This document shows positions 51,024 through 60,272 of a stretch of 60,463 nt of DNA, in pieces; position 1 is the first letter of the stretch; every line of letters starts with the position of its first letter. The DNA lies in contig JAFQZS010000044.1 of the NCBI GenBank assembly GCA_017405765.1, forward strand, positions 1 through 60,463, read 5' to 3'. The position numbers were made by a program, and so were the translations under genes. Below the pieces are notes generated by a model. The model was not told the origin of the DNA. It saw only the letters and a list, made by a program, of their open reading frames with translations, and did no database searches. This stretch comes from Clostridia bacterium. GTDB lineage: Bacteria > Bacillota > Clostridia > Oscillospirales > RGIG577.

Positions 51024-51803
51024 TCAATTGTCCTCCGAGTATCTCTTTAAGAACAGCTTCGTTCTTTCCTCGCGCGGGTGGTTTATTACCTGACGCGGGT
51101 CGCCCTGCTCAACGATAACGCCCTGATCCATGAATATGACGCGGTCGGCCACGTCGCGCGCGAAGGCCATCTCGTGCGTTACTATGACCATCGTGCGCTT
51201 TTCCTGCGCCAGCGCGCGTATTACCTTAAGTATCTCTCCCGTAAGTTCAGGGTCGAGCGCGCTCGTAGGCTCGTCGAAAAAGAGCACCTCGGGATGAAGC
51301 GCGAGCGCGCGCGCTATCGATACGCGCTGCTGCTGTCCGCCCGAAAGCTGATAAGGATACGAGTCGTGCTTATCGGAAAGTCCCATCTTTGCAAGCAGAT
51401 CCTTCGCTTCCTCCACGGCCTTTTCCTTCGGCATTTTCAAAACGTGTATAGGCGCCTCCGTAACGTTTCGCATAACTGAAAAGTGGGGGAACAGGTTGAA
51501 ATTCTGAAAGACGAGACCGATATTCAGCCGCATTTTTCTAAGCACCTGAGGCGGGGAATATATGAGCTTTCCGTCAGGAGACATGCCTGCTATCATATTG
51601 TCGTTAAGCAGCGTTATCTGACCGTCGTCTATGGTTTCAAGCTGGTTTATACAGCGGAGTATCGTAGATTTGCCTGAGCCGGACGGGCCTATTATCGCAA
51701 CTACCTCGCCCTCGTCAACGTCAAACGAGATGTCGGAAAGCACTACGTTGTCACCGAACGCTTTTTTTATGTTTTTTACGCTTAATACAGCCACTTTCCT
51801 CAC
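51024..51803 (-). CDS. Polar amino-acid ABC transporter, ATP-binding protein
   Basis: Cytoplasmic ATPase of 259 residues of the GlnQ/HisP type. Walker A IIGPSGSGKSTIL, Q-loop GLVFQNFNLFPHFSV, signature YPYQLSGGQQQRVSIARAL, Walker B VLFFDEPTSALDPELT and H-loop VTHEMAFARDVADRV. It forms an importer with the permease 3 bp upstream and the lipoprotein at 52.6 kb. The substrate is probably a polar amino acid such as glutamine, cystine or arginine and cannot be fixed by eye. Confidence 0.95.
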   Translation of the reverse strand: MRKVAVLSVKNIKKAFGDNVVLSDISFDVDEGEVVAIIGPSGSGKSTILRCINQLETIDDGQITLLNDNMIAGMSPDGKLIYSPPQVLRKMRLNIGLVFQNFNLFPHFSVMRNVTEAPIHVLKMPKEKAVEEAKDLLAKMGLSDKHDSYPYQLSGGQQQRVSIARALALHPEVLFFDEPTSALDPELTGEILKVIRALAQEKRTMVIVTHEMAFARDVADRVIFMDQGVIVEQGDPRQVINHPREERTKLFLKRYSEDN

Positions 51804-51806
51804 CCC

Positions 51807-52478
51807 TTATTTGTAATAGTCGAGCTTCTTCTCAAAGTAAGCGAACGCCGCGGTAACTATCCAGTTCAGAACGAAATAGAATATACCGGCTACGAAAAGC
51901 GGTATGACCGACGTTTTAAAGCTTGCCTGCTTCGACGACAGTGCAAACAGCTCCGCCACGCCTATCGTTTGGGCGAGAGCCGTATCCTTTACGAGCGTGA
52001 TAACTTCGTTGGCGCTGGCAGGAAGTATGCGCTTTACGACCTGCGGCAGTATGATCCTAAAGAAGGTCTGCGCTTTGGTAAATCCCAACGCGCCCGCCGC
52101 TTCGTACTGTCCCACCGGCATTGATTCTATGCCGCCGCGGAATATCTCCGCAAAGTAAGCCGCGTAATTCAGAACAAACGCTATGATTATAGCCGCAAAT
52201 CTGTCGTAAGAGAGCTTGAACACGTAATAAGGGCCGAAATACACGATCAAAATCTGCAGAAGCAAAGGCGTTCCTCTCATGATAAGTATGTAAATATTTA
52301 TCGGAACGGAAACGATCTTATACTTTGATTTTTTTGCAAACGAAACGAGAAAGCCGAGCGGCACCGCTATAACTAAAGTTATGCCGAAAATCTTAAGCGA
52401 AGTAAGAACGCCCTGAAGCAAAATAATGAGCAGCTTGCCCATATACTCGGCGTCTATCGTTGCAAAAAGCGATTCCAT
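51807..52478 (-). CDS. Polar amino-acid ABC transporter, permease
   Basis: Membrane permease of 223 residues, HisM/GlnP type. There are about five hydrophobic helices, the EAA loop EAAGALGFTKAQTFFRIILPQ, and the typical LILIMRGTPLLLQILIVYFG segment (shown by family as RGTPLLVQ). Its stop lies 3 bp from the ATPase start, so coupling is likely. It follows the substrate-binding gene after a hairpin. Confidence 0.94.
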   Translation of the reverse strand: MESLFATIDAEYMGKLLIILLQGVLTSLKIFGITLVIAVPLGFLVSFAKKSKYKIVSVPINIYILIMRGTPLLLQILIVYFGPYYVFKLSYDRFAAIIIAFVLNYAAYFAEIFRGGIESMPVGQYEAAGALGFTKAQTFFRIILPQVVKRILPASANEVITLVKDTALAQTIGVAELFALSSKQASFKTSVIPLFVAGIFYFVLNWIVTAAFAYFEKKLDYYK

Positions 52479-52513
52479 GAGAGCACCCCCTTTGGTCCTT
52501 CAAAAATACCCGT

Positions 52514-52540
52514 AAAAGGCACGCGCTAAGCGTGCCTTTT
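52514..52540 (-). terminator. Hairpin between the substrate-binding and permease genes
   Basis: Perfect 11-bp stem AAAAGGCACGC/GCGTGCCTTTT. It likely causes partial termination so the binding protein is made in excess over the permease and ATPase. Confidence 0.65.
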
Positions 52541-52565
52541 ACTTACCGTATGTCAACGCAGTTTA

Positions 52566-53450
52566 TTACTCGATTATAGTAACGTCGGAGCCGAACCACT
52601 TCGTGGAGATCTCGGCAACTGTGCCGTCTTCCTTGAGCTCGTGGAGAGCCTGCTGTACGGCGTCGCGGAGAGCCTGGTCGCCCTTTCTGAAGCCTATAAC
52701 GTAAACTTCGGGGGAAAGACCTTCTTCAAGCACCTGATAATCCTTGGCGTTTGCGGAAATTGTGTAATTTGCAACTACCTTGTCCATGAATACGGCGTCG
52801 CATCCCTGTGCTTCCATGTCAAGAAGCGCGGTCATGTTGTCCTTGAAGCCGACTATGGTGATGTCAGCCGCCAGATCGGAAGCCTCTAAGATATCCTGAG
52901 CGGTGGAGCCGTTCTGTACTGCAACGGTCTTGCCCTTAACATCTTCGATGCTTGCGATGGGAGAACCGTTAGCAACAACGAATACCATGTCGTTGTTAAG
53001 ATAGGGATCGGAAAGATTCATAGCCTCGTCGCGCTCTTCGCTGTAAGACATACCGTTCCAGATCATGTCGATGTTGCCGCTGTTAAGCTCCATTTCCTTT
53101 GCGTCCCAGGAGATGGGCTGAACTGCAAGCGTAACGCCGAGCTTGTCGGCAACTGCCTTTGCAAGGTCGATATCAAAGCCTACGATCTCGTTATCGTCGT
53201 TTCTGAAGCCCATCGGCGGGAAACTGTCGTCAAGACCTAAGATGATCTCGCCCTTAGCCTGAACGTCTGCAAGGGAAGTGTCGTCCGCCGTGTCCTGAGC
53301 CTCTTCGCCCTGAGCGTCGCCTGCTTCTTCCTCCGTCTGCTGTGCATCGGAAGTATCTTCCTTATTGGTGTTCGAGCAGCCGGCAAATACGAATACTGTA
53401 GCCATCATAAGGATCGCCAAAAGAAGTGCCAGTAATTTTTTACCTTTCAT
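52566..53450 (-). CDS. Polar amino-acid ABC transporter, substrate-binding lipoprotein
   Basis: Lipoprotein of 294 residues with a signal peptide and lipobox VFAGC near residue 25, so it is attached to the outer membrane leaflet. A low-complexity Asp/Glu/Gln linker (about 28-60) precedes the SBP_bac_3 fold: GEIILGLDDSFPPMGF, DIDLAKAVADKLGV, DMIWNGMSYSEERDE and GKTVAVQNGSTAQD. First gene of the operon. Confidence 0.95.
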   Translation of the reverse strand: MKGKKLLALLLAILMMATVFVFAGCSNTNKEDTSDAQQTEEEAGDAQGEEAQDTADDTSLADVQAKGEIILGLDDSFPPMGFRNDDNEIVGFDIDLAKAVADKLGVTLAVQPISWDAKEMELNSGNIDMIWNGMSYSEERDEAMNLSDPYLNNDMVFVVANGSPIASIEDVKGKTVAVQNGSTAQDILEASDLAADITIVGFKDNMTALLDMEAQGCDAVFMDKVVANYTISANAKDYQVLEEGLSPEVYVIGFRKGDQALRDAVQQALHELKEDGTVAEISTKWFGSDVTIIE

Positions 53451-53581
53451 TTTCTCATACCTTCCTAAAATTAGTTATTGCATCAAATTATATTTTGACG
53501 CGCTGTTATTATAGCGCACTATCACGGTAAAGTAAAGTATTAAAGGCAAACTTAATAAAAATATTGCATAAAAAGGGGAAT

Positions 53582-54406
53582 ATGAAGCGTAAACTGATAT
53601 GCTCGGAGGTGGATAAGTTGACGTGTTACTTTAATATTGAAGTTGTAAGCGCGCCGTCTTTTTACAAAAGGCTTTCGTTTTTAAGAAAAAAGCCCGAGAT
53701 CGAGGTGCTTAGGCTGACGCGCGAAAGAGAGCTGCTTTATACGCGCATTTTAACGTATAAGAACGAATCTGCGCGCACCGTCGGGCAGCGAATAAAAAAG
53801 GCGGCCGACGATGCTTTCGAAATGGGCATGGACGCGGCGCTTTCGTCCGATGAGCGATTTACAAAGCTTCTTTGTGATTTGGGGATCGATACGCAGGCAG
53901 ATATGGCCGCATATATTTTTTCGCACGCCGAAAAAATAATACGCTTCGCGTTAATGCAGACACAATTCGCGAAAGAGGACGCCGCAGTGATATGCGACGA
54001 TTCGGGGCGTCGTATTTCGCATGGGCTCGTCGATATGATCTCCGCCGTGTGCCGCAATATTTGCGTCGTAAGTAAAGACGAGAAGACGGCGGAAGCTTTC
54101 TGCCGCGATCATTTTGAGCGCACCGGGATACCTGTAATATCCGGCGGGGGAGAAATACTTAAAAATAGCGCGCTCATCATATCTTTCGACGGCATTTCGC
54201 GTCTTTCGCTCAAAGACGTGCCGCGCCGCGCGCTTAGTATAGACCTAACAGGCGAAAGACCGCCGCGCCTTTCATGCCGCGCGGCATACGGCTTCGTTCC
54301 CGCAAGCGAATGCGCTGACGCGGGGATAAAGGGCGAGGACTTAATGAAGCTTTTCGCCATGGAGAATATAGCGGATTTCGAGGTGGAGCGGCTGCTTTTT
54401 TCATAG
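53582..54406 (+). CDS. Hypothetical protein, 274 residues
   Basis: Soluble, charged, cytoplasmic protein. The centre and C-terminus have an alpha/beta pattern with a Rossmann-like run: VDMISAVCRNICVVSKDEKT, then RTGIPVISGGGEIL and LIISFDGISRL. No catalytic motif or family is recognised. ATG 53582 has AAAAGGGG upstream and is preferred over 53564. It lies between the divergent ABC operon and greA and is transcribed alone. Function unknown. Confidence 0.72.
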   Translation: MKRKLICSEVDKLTCYFNIEVVSAPSFYKRLSFLRKKPEIEVLRLTRERELLYTRILTYKNESARTVGQRIKKAADDAFEMGMDAALSSDERFTKLLCDLGIDTQADMAAYIFSHAEKIIRFALMQTQFAKEDAAVICDDSGRRISHGLVDMISAVCRNICVVSKDEKTAEAFCRDHFERTGIPVISGGGEILKNSALIISFDGISRLSLKDVPRRALSIDLTGERPPRLSCRAAYGFVPASECADAGIKGEDLMKLFAMENIADFEVERLLFS

Positions 54407-54569
54407 CGGTTTTTGTATAACAAACCGCGGTCGCCATTGAGGATGGCGACTGCCGACATAGAGATACGCATCCTGCTTTGGAGAATACGGATCGCCGCAT
54501 TGCTTTGCTCCTTTGGGCGATCGAGAGGGCATGCTTTCAAAATAATACACCCGCGCCGACTTTTTTCTA

Positions 54570-54598
54570 TTGACAACGCGCGCGGCGGCATATATAAT
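54570..54598 (+). promoter_or_regulatory. Perfect consensus promoter of greA
   Basis: TTGACA at 54570-54575, a 17-bp GC-rich spacer and TATAAT at 54593-54598. The transcript should start near 54605. Confidence 0.85.
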
Positions 54599-54632
54599 AC
54601 TACATATGTTCAAATGGAGTAATAGAATTTTT

Positions 54633-54668
54633 GATACCGAACGCATACACGTTCGGTATCAGATTTTT
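54633..54668 (+). terminator. Terminator-like hairpin in the greA leader
   Basis: Perfect 11-bp stem GATACCGAACG/CGTTCGGTATC with a 6-base loop, then AGATTTTTAG. It lies between the promoter and greA, so many transcripts may end here. Confidence 0.7.
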
Positions 54669-54686
54669 AGATTTAAGGAGTAGAAG

Positions 54687-55172
54687 ATGAGCAGTCATAA
54701 GAAGATAGTCCTTACCTCGGAGGGACTTGCAAAGCTTGAAGAGGAGCTTAACGAAAGAGTATCCGTAAAGCGCGCCGAAATCGCCGAAAAGCTTAAAGTT
54801 GCGCTTTCCTTCGGCGACCTTTCCGAGAATTCCGAGTACGACGAAGCAAAAAACGAGCAGGCCATGAACGAGAGCCGCATCGTAGAGCTTACGGCGATGT
54901 TAAAGAACGCCGAGGTTCTTGACGAGGATGAAATAGACTCGAATAAAGTGAACATCGGCTGCACCGTAAAGGTTATAGACAAGGAATTTAACGAAGAAAT
55001 AGAGTATTCCATAGTCGGCTCTACCGAAGCCGACCCGCTGGAGTATAAGATCTCCGACGAATCGCCGCTCGGTCACGCACTTATGGGACGTCACGTTGGC
55101 GATATATGCGAAGTACACGCGCCCGTCGGCGTATTATACTATGAAATAACCGACATAAGAAGAACGAAATAA
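54687..55172 (+). CDS. greA: Transcription elongation factor GreA
   Basis: RNAP-binding factor of 161 residues that rescues backtracked complexes. The N-terminal coiled coil (1-77) has the tip acidic residues in [19 protein letters not shown], and the C-terminal FKBP-like domain begins near 83 ([14 protein letters not shown], later [14 protein letters not shown]). RBS AAGGAG. The promoter plus leader hairpin suggests attenuation, as seen for E. coli greA. lysS follows 91 bp downstream. Confidence 0.96.
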   Translation: MSSHKKIVLTSEGLAKLEEELNERVSVKRAEIAEKLKVALSFGDLSENSEYDEAKNEQAMNESRIVELTAMLKNAEVLDEDEIDSNKVNIGCTVKVIDKEFNEEIEYSIVGSTEADPLEYKISDESPLGHALMGRHVGDICEVHAPVGVLYYEITDIRRTK

Positions 55173-55196
55173 GCGTCCCGCCAAGGCGGGATATTC

Positions 55197-55228
55197 GGGC
55201 GCGCGGGCGGGCGCGTCCCTTCTTTTTA
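55197..55228 (+). terminator. GC-rich hairpin between greA and lysS
   Basis: Stem GGGCGCGC/GCGCGTCCC (one bulge) followed by TTCTTTTTAT. Another small TCCCGCC/GGCGGGA hairpin precedes it. lysS may depend partly on read-through. Confidence 0.6.
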
Positions 55229-55263
55229 TACAAATGCAGATTATTGAGAGGAGTTTATAAATC

Positions 55264-57246
55264 ATGGCTGACGTAATAAAGAACTCAATCGAGCCGGCAG
55301 CGGACGGCGAGCAGCAGTACAGCGACCTCGTGAGAGTGCGCAGAGAAAAATTAAAGGAGCTCGTTTCCAAGGGAAAGGACCCGTTTGAAGAAGTAAAATT
55401 TGAAAGAACTACGTACACGGACGCAATTTTAAAGAATTTTGACGCGATGGAGGGCAGCACCGTAAGGATAGCGGGCCGTATAATGTCAAAGCGCGATATG
55501 GGCAAGGCGTCGTTTGCCGATCTGTCCGACAGATTCGGAAAAATTCAGCTTTACGTGCGTGTAAACGAGCTGGGAGAGGACGTTTACTCCGAATTCAAAA
55601 AGCTTGATATAGGCGATATCATCGGCATTGAGGGAGAAGTGTTCCGCACGAGACGCGGCGAGATATCGGTAAAGCTTTCGTCGTTTACGCTGCTTACGAA
55701 GTCGCTTCTGCCGCTTCCCGAAAAGTTCCACGGCTTAAGAGACACCGACCTTCGCTACCGTCAGCGCTACGTCGATCTTATTGTAAATCCCGAAGTAAAG
55801 GAAGCATTTGAAAAGCGCAGCCGCATAATCACCGCGATACGCTCGTTTTTGGAGGAGCGCGGCTATATCGAAGTAGAAACGCCCGTGCTTTCGCCGATAG
55901 CAGGCGGCGCGGCGGCGCGTCCGTTCATCACGTATCATAATACGCTCGGCATAACGATGTATCTTCGCATCGCGACGGAGCTCCACTTAAAGCGCCTCAT
56001 CGTTGGCGGTCTTGAAAAGGTGTACGAAATAGGCCGCATCTTTAGAAACGAAGGCATGGATATAAAGCATAATCCCGAATTTACGACTATAGAGCTTTAC
56101 GAGGCGTACAGCGATTATCACGATATGATGGACCTTACCGAAGCCATGATAGTACACTGCGCGAAAACGGTGCTCGGCACAACGACGATAAATTATCAGG
56201 GCGAAACGGTCGAGCTGAGCGGAGGCTTTGAGCGCATCACCATGAACGACGCGATAAAGAAGTACACGGGCGTTGACTTTTACTCAATAACGACCGACGC
56301 GGAGGCAAAGGCCGCAGTGCAGTCTTTGGGCGTCGAAGTCGAGGGCGATCCCTCGTGGGGCGATCTTATGAACCTTGCGTTCGAGGAGCGCGTAGAGGAC
56401 AAGCTCGTGCAGCCTACGTTCATAATGGATTATCCGATAGAGGTCTCGCCGCTCACGAAAAAGAAGCCGGGCACGAACGGCCGCATAACGGAGCGTTTCG
56501 AGCTGTTCGTAACGGGGCGCGAGCTTGCAAACGCATATTCCGAACTTAACGACCCCATTGACCAGCGCGAGCGTCTCGTTCGCCAGGCCGCTATGAGAGC
56601 GTCGGGCGACCTTGAGGCAAATATGATGGACGAGGACTTTCTAAACGCGCTCGAATACGGTATGCCTCCGACGGGCGGCATGGGCATGGGCATAGACAGG
56701 CTCGTTATGCTTCTTACCGACAGCGCGTCTATACGCGACGTGCTTTTATTCCCGACAATGAAGCCTGTGGGACAGACCGCAGCCGAGGCGCAGCCCGCTT
56801 TTGAAGCCGAAGAAGCGCCCGCGCAGTCCGAAGAAGCCGCAGAGGAAGCTCCCGTTACAGAAGAAAAGATAGACTTTTCAAACGTAGTTATAGAGCCGCT
56901 CTTTGCCGATACGGTAGATTTTGAGACATTCTCAAAGAGCGATTTCCGCGCCGTAAAGGTGCTTGAGTGCGAAGCCGTGCCGAAGTCGAAGAAGCTATTA
57001 AAGTTCACGCTCGACGACGGAAGCGGCGAACCGCGCACCATACTTTCCGGCATACGCGCGTACTACGAGCCCGAGACGCTCGTGGGCAAGACGTGCATCG
57101 CTATAGTGAACCTTCCGCCCAGAAAGATGATGGGCCTTGAGTCCTGCGGCATGCTGATATCCGCCGTACACAAGGAAGGCGAGGAAGAGAAGCTCAATCT
57201 TCTTATGGTAGACCCGCACATCCCGGCAGGCGCGAAGCTGTACTGA
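55264..57246 (+). CDS. lysS: Lysyl-tRNA synthetase (class II) with appended C-terminal tRNA-binding domain
   Basis: Cytoplasmic enzyme of 660 residues, about 160 longer than usual LysRS. Residues 1-510 are normal: anticodon-binding OB fold (about 60-150), motif 2 [19 protein letters not shown], and motif 3 [17 protein letters not shown]. An Ala/Glu-rich linker (about 512-545) joins an EMAPII/Trbp111-like OB domain (about 560-660) with [19 protein letters not shown] and [16 protein letters not shown], normally found on MetRS. The extra domain should raise tRNA affinity. RBS GAGAGGAG. Confidence 0.95.
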   Translation: MADVIKNSIEPAADGEQQYSDLVRVRREKLKELVSKGKDPFEEVKFERTTYTDAILKNFDAMEGSTVRIAGRIMSKRDMGKASFADLSDRFGKIQLYVRVNELGEDVYSEFKKLDIGDIIGIEGEVFRTRRGEISVKLSSFTLLTKSLLPLPEKFHGLRDTDLRYRQRYVDLIVNPEVKEAFEKRSRIITAIRSFLEERGYIEVETPVLSPIAGGAAARPFITYHNTLGITMYLRIATELHLKRLIVGGLEKVYEIGRIFRNEGMDIKHNPEFTTIELYEAYSDYHDMMDLTEAMIVHCAKTVLGTTTINYQGETVELSGGFERITMNDAIKKYTGVDFYSITTDAEAKAAVQSLGVEVEGDPSWGDLMNLAFEERVEDKLVQPTFIMDYPIEVSPLTKKKPGTNGRITERFELFVTGRELANAYSELNDPIDQRERLVRQAAMRASGDLEANMMDEDFLNALEYGMPPTGGMGMGIDRLVMLLTDSASIRDVLLFPTMKPVGQTAAEAQPAFEAEEAPAQSEEAAEEAPVTEEKIDFSNVVIEPLFADTVDFETFSKSDFRAVKVLECEAVPKSKKLLKFTLDDGSGEPRTILSGIRAYYEPETLVGKTCIAIVNLPPRKMMGLESCGMLISAVHKEGEEEKLNLLMVDPHIPAGAKLY

Positions 57247-57552
57247 TAAAGTACACCATGGCATGTACTCTTTTGCCAAAAAACCGTGACGTACTTCATT
57301 GTCGGATTTTAGCTGAAATGTACGCAAATACACCATAAGTACACCAAAGCGGCTATAAACCGCTGCAGATGACCGAAAATCGCACATTTTTACCAAGAGC
57401 TCCGATTTGATTTCGGGGCTCTTGCTATCCGGATAGCCTGTGAGAGCGGAATAGAAAAAAGACTGTCGCAGGAGTGTTCAAGTGGCAAAATCGGGATTTG
57501 CGGAGGTGATGTACCGTGTACGTTGAAGTAATTGCGGAGGAAACTGATTCTC
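57247..57552. other. Gene-free region with phased TACACC repeats and a hairpin
   Basis: The 306 bp after lysS hold no convincing gene. TACACC occurs at 57252, 57329 and 57340; the last two are 11 bp apart, like the TACGAC array beside the integrase remnant at 40.9 kb. A hairpin AAGAGCTCCGA/TTTCGGGGCTCTT lies near 57394-57422 and may end lysS transcription. Two very short frames with GGAGG-like boxes follow (57482-57552), possibly debris of a mobile element. Confidence 0.4.
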
Positions 57553-58218
57553 ATGTTTAACATTGATGATTATTTGCGAAATGTGATTGAGGAGTGTAAA
57601 AGCGCTTTCGGTGGCCGACTGCTGTACGTCGGACTTCAAGGCAGCTATATGCGTGGTGAAGCGACCGAAAAAAGCGATATCGACGTTATGATCGTCCTTG
57701 ACGATTTTTCCGTTGCAGATATGGACGTGTACCGTAAGATTCTGAAGAACATCGGTGAGTATGAAAAATCTTGCGGGTTTATTTGCGGTAAGGACGAGAT
57801 GATGCGGTGGAATCCCCTTGAGGTTTGCCAGCTGCGCAACTCGACAAAGGATTTATTTGGCGAATTGAAAGACGTTCTCCCAACAGCGACACGGGAAGAC
57901 GAGATAAACTATGTCAAACTGAGTTTGGGAAATCTGTACCACGAACTCTGCCATCGATATATACATGCGGACAAGAAGAATATCGCCGCATTTCGCGGCA
58001 CTTGTAAAGGGCTATTTTTCCTGATCCAGAATCTGCATTTTCTGGAAAGCGGATCATTTGTCACGACGAAGCAAGATCTCAAAAAACAGGTGTACGAAAA
58101 AGATCGCGCTATACTTGAAATGGCGGAATTGCCGGATGATTTTGATTACGATATGGCTTTCCATCTTGTTTTTGACTGGTGCCAGAGCGCATTCGATCGA
58201 ATCGACCGAATACAGTAG
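57553..58218 (+). CDS. Nucleotidyltransferase-domain protein
   Basis: Protein of 221 residues. Pol-beta superfamily motif YVGLQGSYMRGEATEKSDIDVMIVLDD carries GS...D-x-D, the metal-binding triad of minimal nucleotidyltransferases (written here beyond its core only for orientation: key residues are Gly-Ser near 29 and Asp near 40 and 42). A C-terminal helical part follows, as in HEPN-like or kanamycin-type relatives. Could be an antibiotic-modifying, MNT-type toxin-antitoxin or unknown enzyme. ATG 57553 has GGAGG 12 bases upstream. Composition and context suggest acquired DNA. Confidence 0.8.
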   Translation: MFNIDDYLRNVIEECKSAFGGRLLYVGLQGSYMRGEATEKSDIDVMIVLDDFSVADMDVYRKILKNIGEYEKSCGFICGKDEMMRWNPLEVCQLRNSTKDLFGELKDVLPTATREDEINYVKLSLGNLYHELCHRYIHADKKNIAAFRGTCKGLFFLIQNLHFLESGSFVTTKQDLKKQVYEKDRAILEMAELPDDFDYDMAFHLVFDWCQSAFDRIDRIQ

Positions 58219-58361
58219 TGAACGGCAAATTCAGATTTGTCGAGGCGCTTCTAGGCGATTGCTTGGAGGCGCTTTTTTATTTTCCGAGCCTATACTTCCG
58301 GCACATTTCAAATCTTTGGCAGTACCGGGTACATTATGACCATGAAGGAGGTACAGGATAC

Positions 58362-59294
58362 ATGGGACACAGTTTTGCCGAAGTGCATCCGGAGCTTGTC
58401 TGTGAGTGGTCCGACAGGAACGCTCCGCTGAAGGCAACGGATATTACATACGGATCCAGAAAACGGTATTGGTGGATCGGGCAATGCGGGCATGAATGGC
58501 AGGCCAGTCCGAAGGACAGACACGCCGGTGAACGATGTCCCTATTGTGCCAGAATGAGAGTTTTGGAAGGATTCAACGATCTTGCTTCAATCAGACCGGA
58601 TCTGGTCGCTGAATGGTCTGCGGATAATGAACCGTTGCTGCCAACACAGGTTAATGCTCAATCTCACCGTAAGGTGAAATGGAAAGGCTTGTGTGGCCAT
58701 GAGTGGGAAGCTGAGATCAGAGCAATGGTCAAGGGCACAGGCTGTCCGTATTGCTCGAACAATAAGATTATGCCGGGTTTCAATGATCTTGCTACAGTTC
58801 ATCCTGAGCTTGCAAGAGAGTGGTCGCCGAGAAATCTGCCCTTGACTCCGGATCAGGCACCGGCAGGAGCCAACCACATGGTATGGTGGCGATGTGAGAA
58901 AGGACATGAATGGCAGACTCTTATATCTACCCGCGCAGGTGGAAGCAAATGCCCTTACTGCAGTGGGATCAAGCTTCTGAAGGGCTTTAACGACTTTAAA
59001 ACAAGATTTCCTGAGCTTGCAAAGGAATGGTCAGAAAAGAATCTCCCGCTGCTTTCTGAAGATATAAATGAAAAGTCCCGTCTGAATGTCTGGTGGAGAT
59101 GCAGTTCCTGCGGACATGAATGGCAGTCGGTCGTATATACAAGGGTCCACGGCGGCTCATGCCCCGTTTGCTCAGCCCGTAAAGTGGTGCCGGGTATAAA
59201 TGATCTGGTATCCACAGATCCGGCTATTGCTGAAGAATGGGATTATGATAAAAACAAATGCGGTCCGGAAAGATACTCTCGATATTCTATGTAA
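58362..59294 (+). CDS. Treble-clef (DUF4379-like) zinc-repeat protein, interrupted by a stop codon
   Basis: The visible product has 310 residues made of four complete units of about 66 residues plus the start of a fifth. Each unit runs FNDLxxxxPELxxEWS, then Trp-rich WWRC-GHEWQ, then CPYC, giving paired Cys/His zinc sites (for example CGHEWQA and CPYC). Such repeats precede VSR-like endonuclease domains in accessory genes. In unit 5 the sequence RYSM is cut by TAA at 59292-59294, yet the same frame continues with HIWWKESCGHSW. ATG 58362 has AAGGAGG upstream. Confidence 0.8.
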   Translation: MGHSFAEVHPELVCEWSDRNAPLKATDITYGSRKRYWWIGQCGHEWQASPKDRHAGERCPYCARMRVLEGFNDLASIRPDLVAEWSADNEPLLPTQVNAQSHRKVKWKGLCGHEWEAEIRAMVKGTGCPYCSNNKIMPGFNDLATVHPELAREWSPRNLPLTPDQAPAGANHMVWWRCEKGHEWQTLISTRAGGSKCPYCSGIKLLKGFNDFKTRFPELAKEWSEKNLPLLSEDINEKSRLNVWWRCSSCGHEWQSVVYTRVHGGSCPVCSARKVVPGINDLVSTDPAIAEEWDYDKNKCGPERYSRYSM

Positions 59295-59795
59295 CATATC
59301 TGGTGGAAAGAAAGCTGCGGACATTCATGGAATATGAGAATATCCGAAAGAACGCTGGAACAGAAGGGCTGCAGCGTATGTGAGGCAGAGTTCGTTTCAG
59401 TTTTTCCGCAGCTGGCGGCTATGTACTATGCAGGAAAATACGGTTTCAGAACCAAACTGAATGATGAGACTCTGATAGGACTGCCGCTTGATACATTGAT
59501 TCCTTCCGCCGGGATCGCCATTGAAGCAAAAGAGCTGTCCGGTTTCAGAAAGAAGATTGAGGAATGTTCGGTCAGGCGCTTGCTGTGCAGGAAGCAAGGG
59601 ATCCAGCTGTATACGATAGCTGACATGAAATTGCCGGAGGACCCACATATTATTTTCAGAGGATCTTCCTTGACGGATCTTCTTGACGCGGTGCTCACTG
59701 CGTTCAGGAGATCAAATATATACATAAACGCAGAGCCCGAGAGAGATATCGGACTTATACGGAAGAACTATTTCCGCTGGCGTCGATCAATATAA
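59295..59795 (+). pseudogene. Continuation of the treble-clef protein: end of unit 5 and a putative PD-(D/E)XK endonuclease domain
   Basis: Same frame as the preceding gene after one TAA codon. It completes unit 5 (CGHSW and CSVCEAEF) and then has a compact alpha/beta domain with LDTLIPSAGIAIEAKEL, where Asp, Glu and Lys fit a PD-(D/E)XK metal site, and KQGIQLYTI as the next strand. With read-through the protein would be about 477 residues. Without it, the nuclease part is lost, since no ribosome binding site restarts translation. Confidence 0.7.
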
Positions 59796-60082
59796 CTGAA
59801 TAAGCGGCCCGAAATTACTGCAGCCGGAGGAACCATGATTTGTTGAACAGCAATTATGCTTTCGATTTTTCAAAAAACTGCTCCGTTGGATCGTAACCGC
59901 TGACAAACGAAGCGCTCAAAGGCGCCGAGATAGCAAAAAAAGCGATAGAAGATAACGATCGGCTCTTTACTGCGGAAGATTTCACAAATACAGTCCGCCT
60001 AATGTGAATCAGAGACGGATATCAAGATACAAGGTTTGATATCAGTCTAAATAAGTGTAAAACACTTGATAAAAATATTATC
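59796..60082. other. Decayed region with a coding-like remnant at 59897-60007
   Basis: No intact gene. The frame ending at 60005-60007 reads TNEALKGAEIAKKAIEDND and looks like the tail of a small helical protein. Upstream codons in the same frame (NSNYAFDFSKNCSVGS) are separated by TAA at 59894-59896. No family recognised. Confidence 0.3.
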
Positions 60083-60272
60083 AAAACCTCACACGAATAT
60101 ACCGGCAAACAGCCCTATATTAATACAAAGGAGGAATACGTATGGATTGCCCGCGCTGCGGTACGCCTATGGAGGACGGCGTTTGCCCTAACTGCGGTTT
60201 CCCTGTGAACTGCCTAAGGTGCGCTTTACAAAACCTCGCACGAAAAAATTATACGAAAGCGCCCTGTATTTA
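60083..60272 (+). repeat. Diverged direct repeat flanking the truncated zinc-ribbon gene
   Basis: About 40 bases at 60083-60122 (AAAACCTCACACGAATATAC and following) recur with changes at 60230-60272 (AAAACCTCGCACGAAAAAAT and following). The second copy lies inside the zinc-ribbon frame, right after the recognisable zinc motif ends. Confidence 0.45.
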
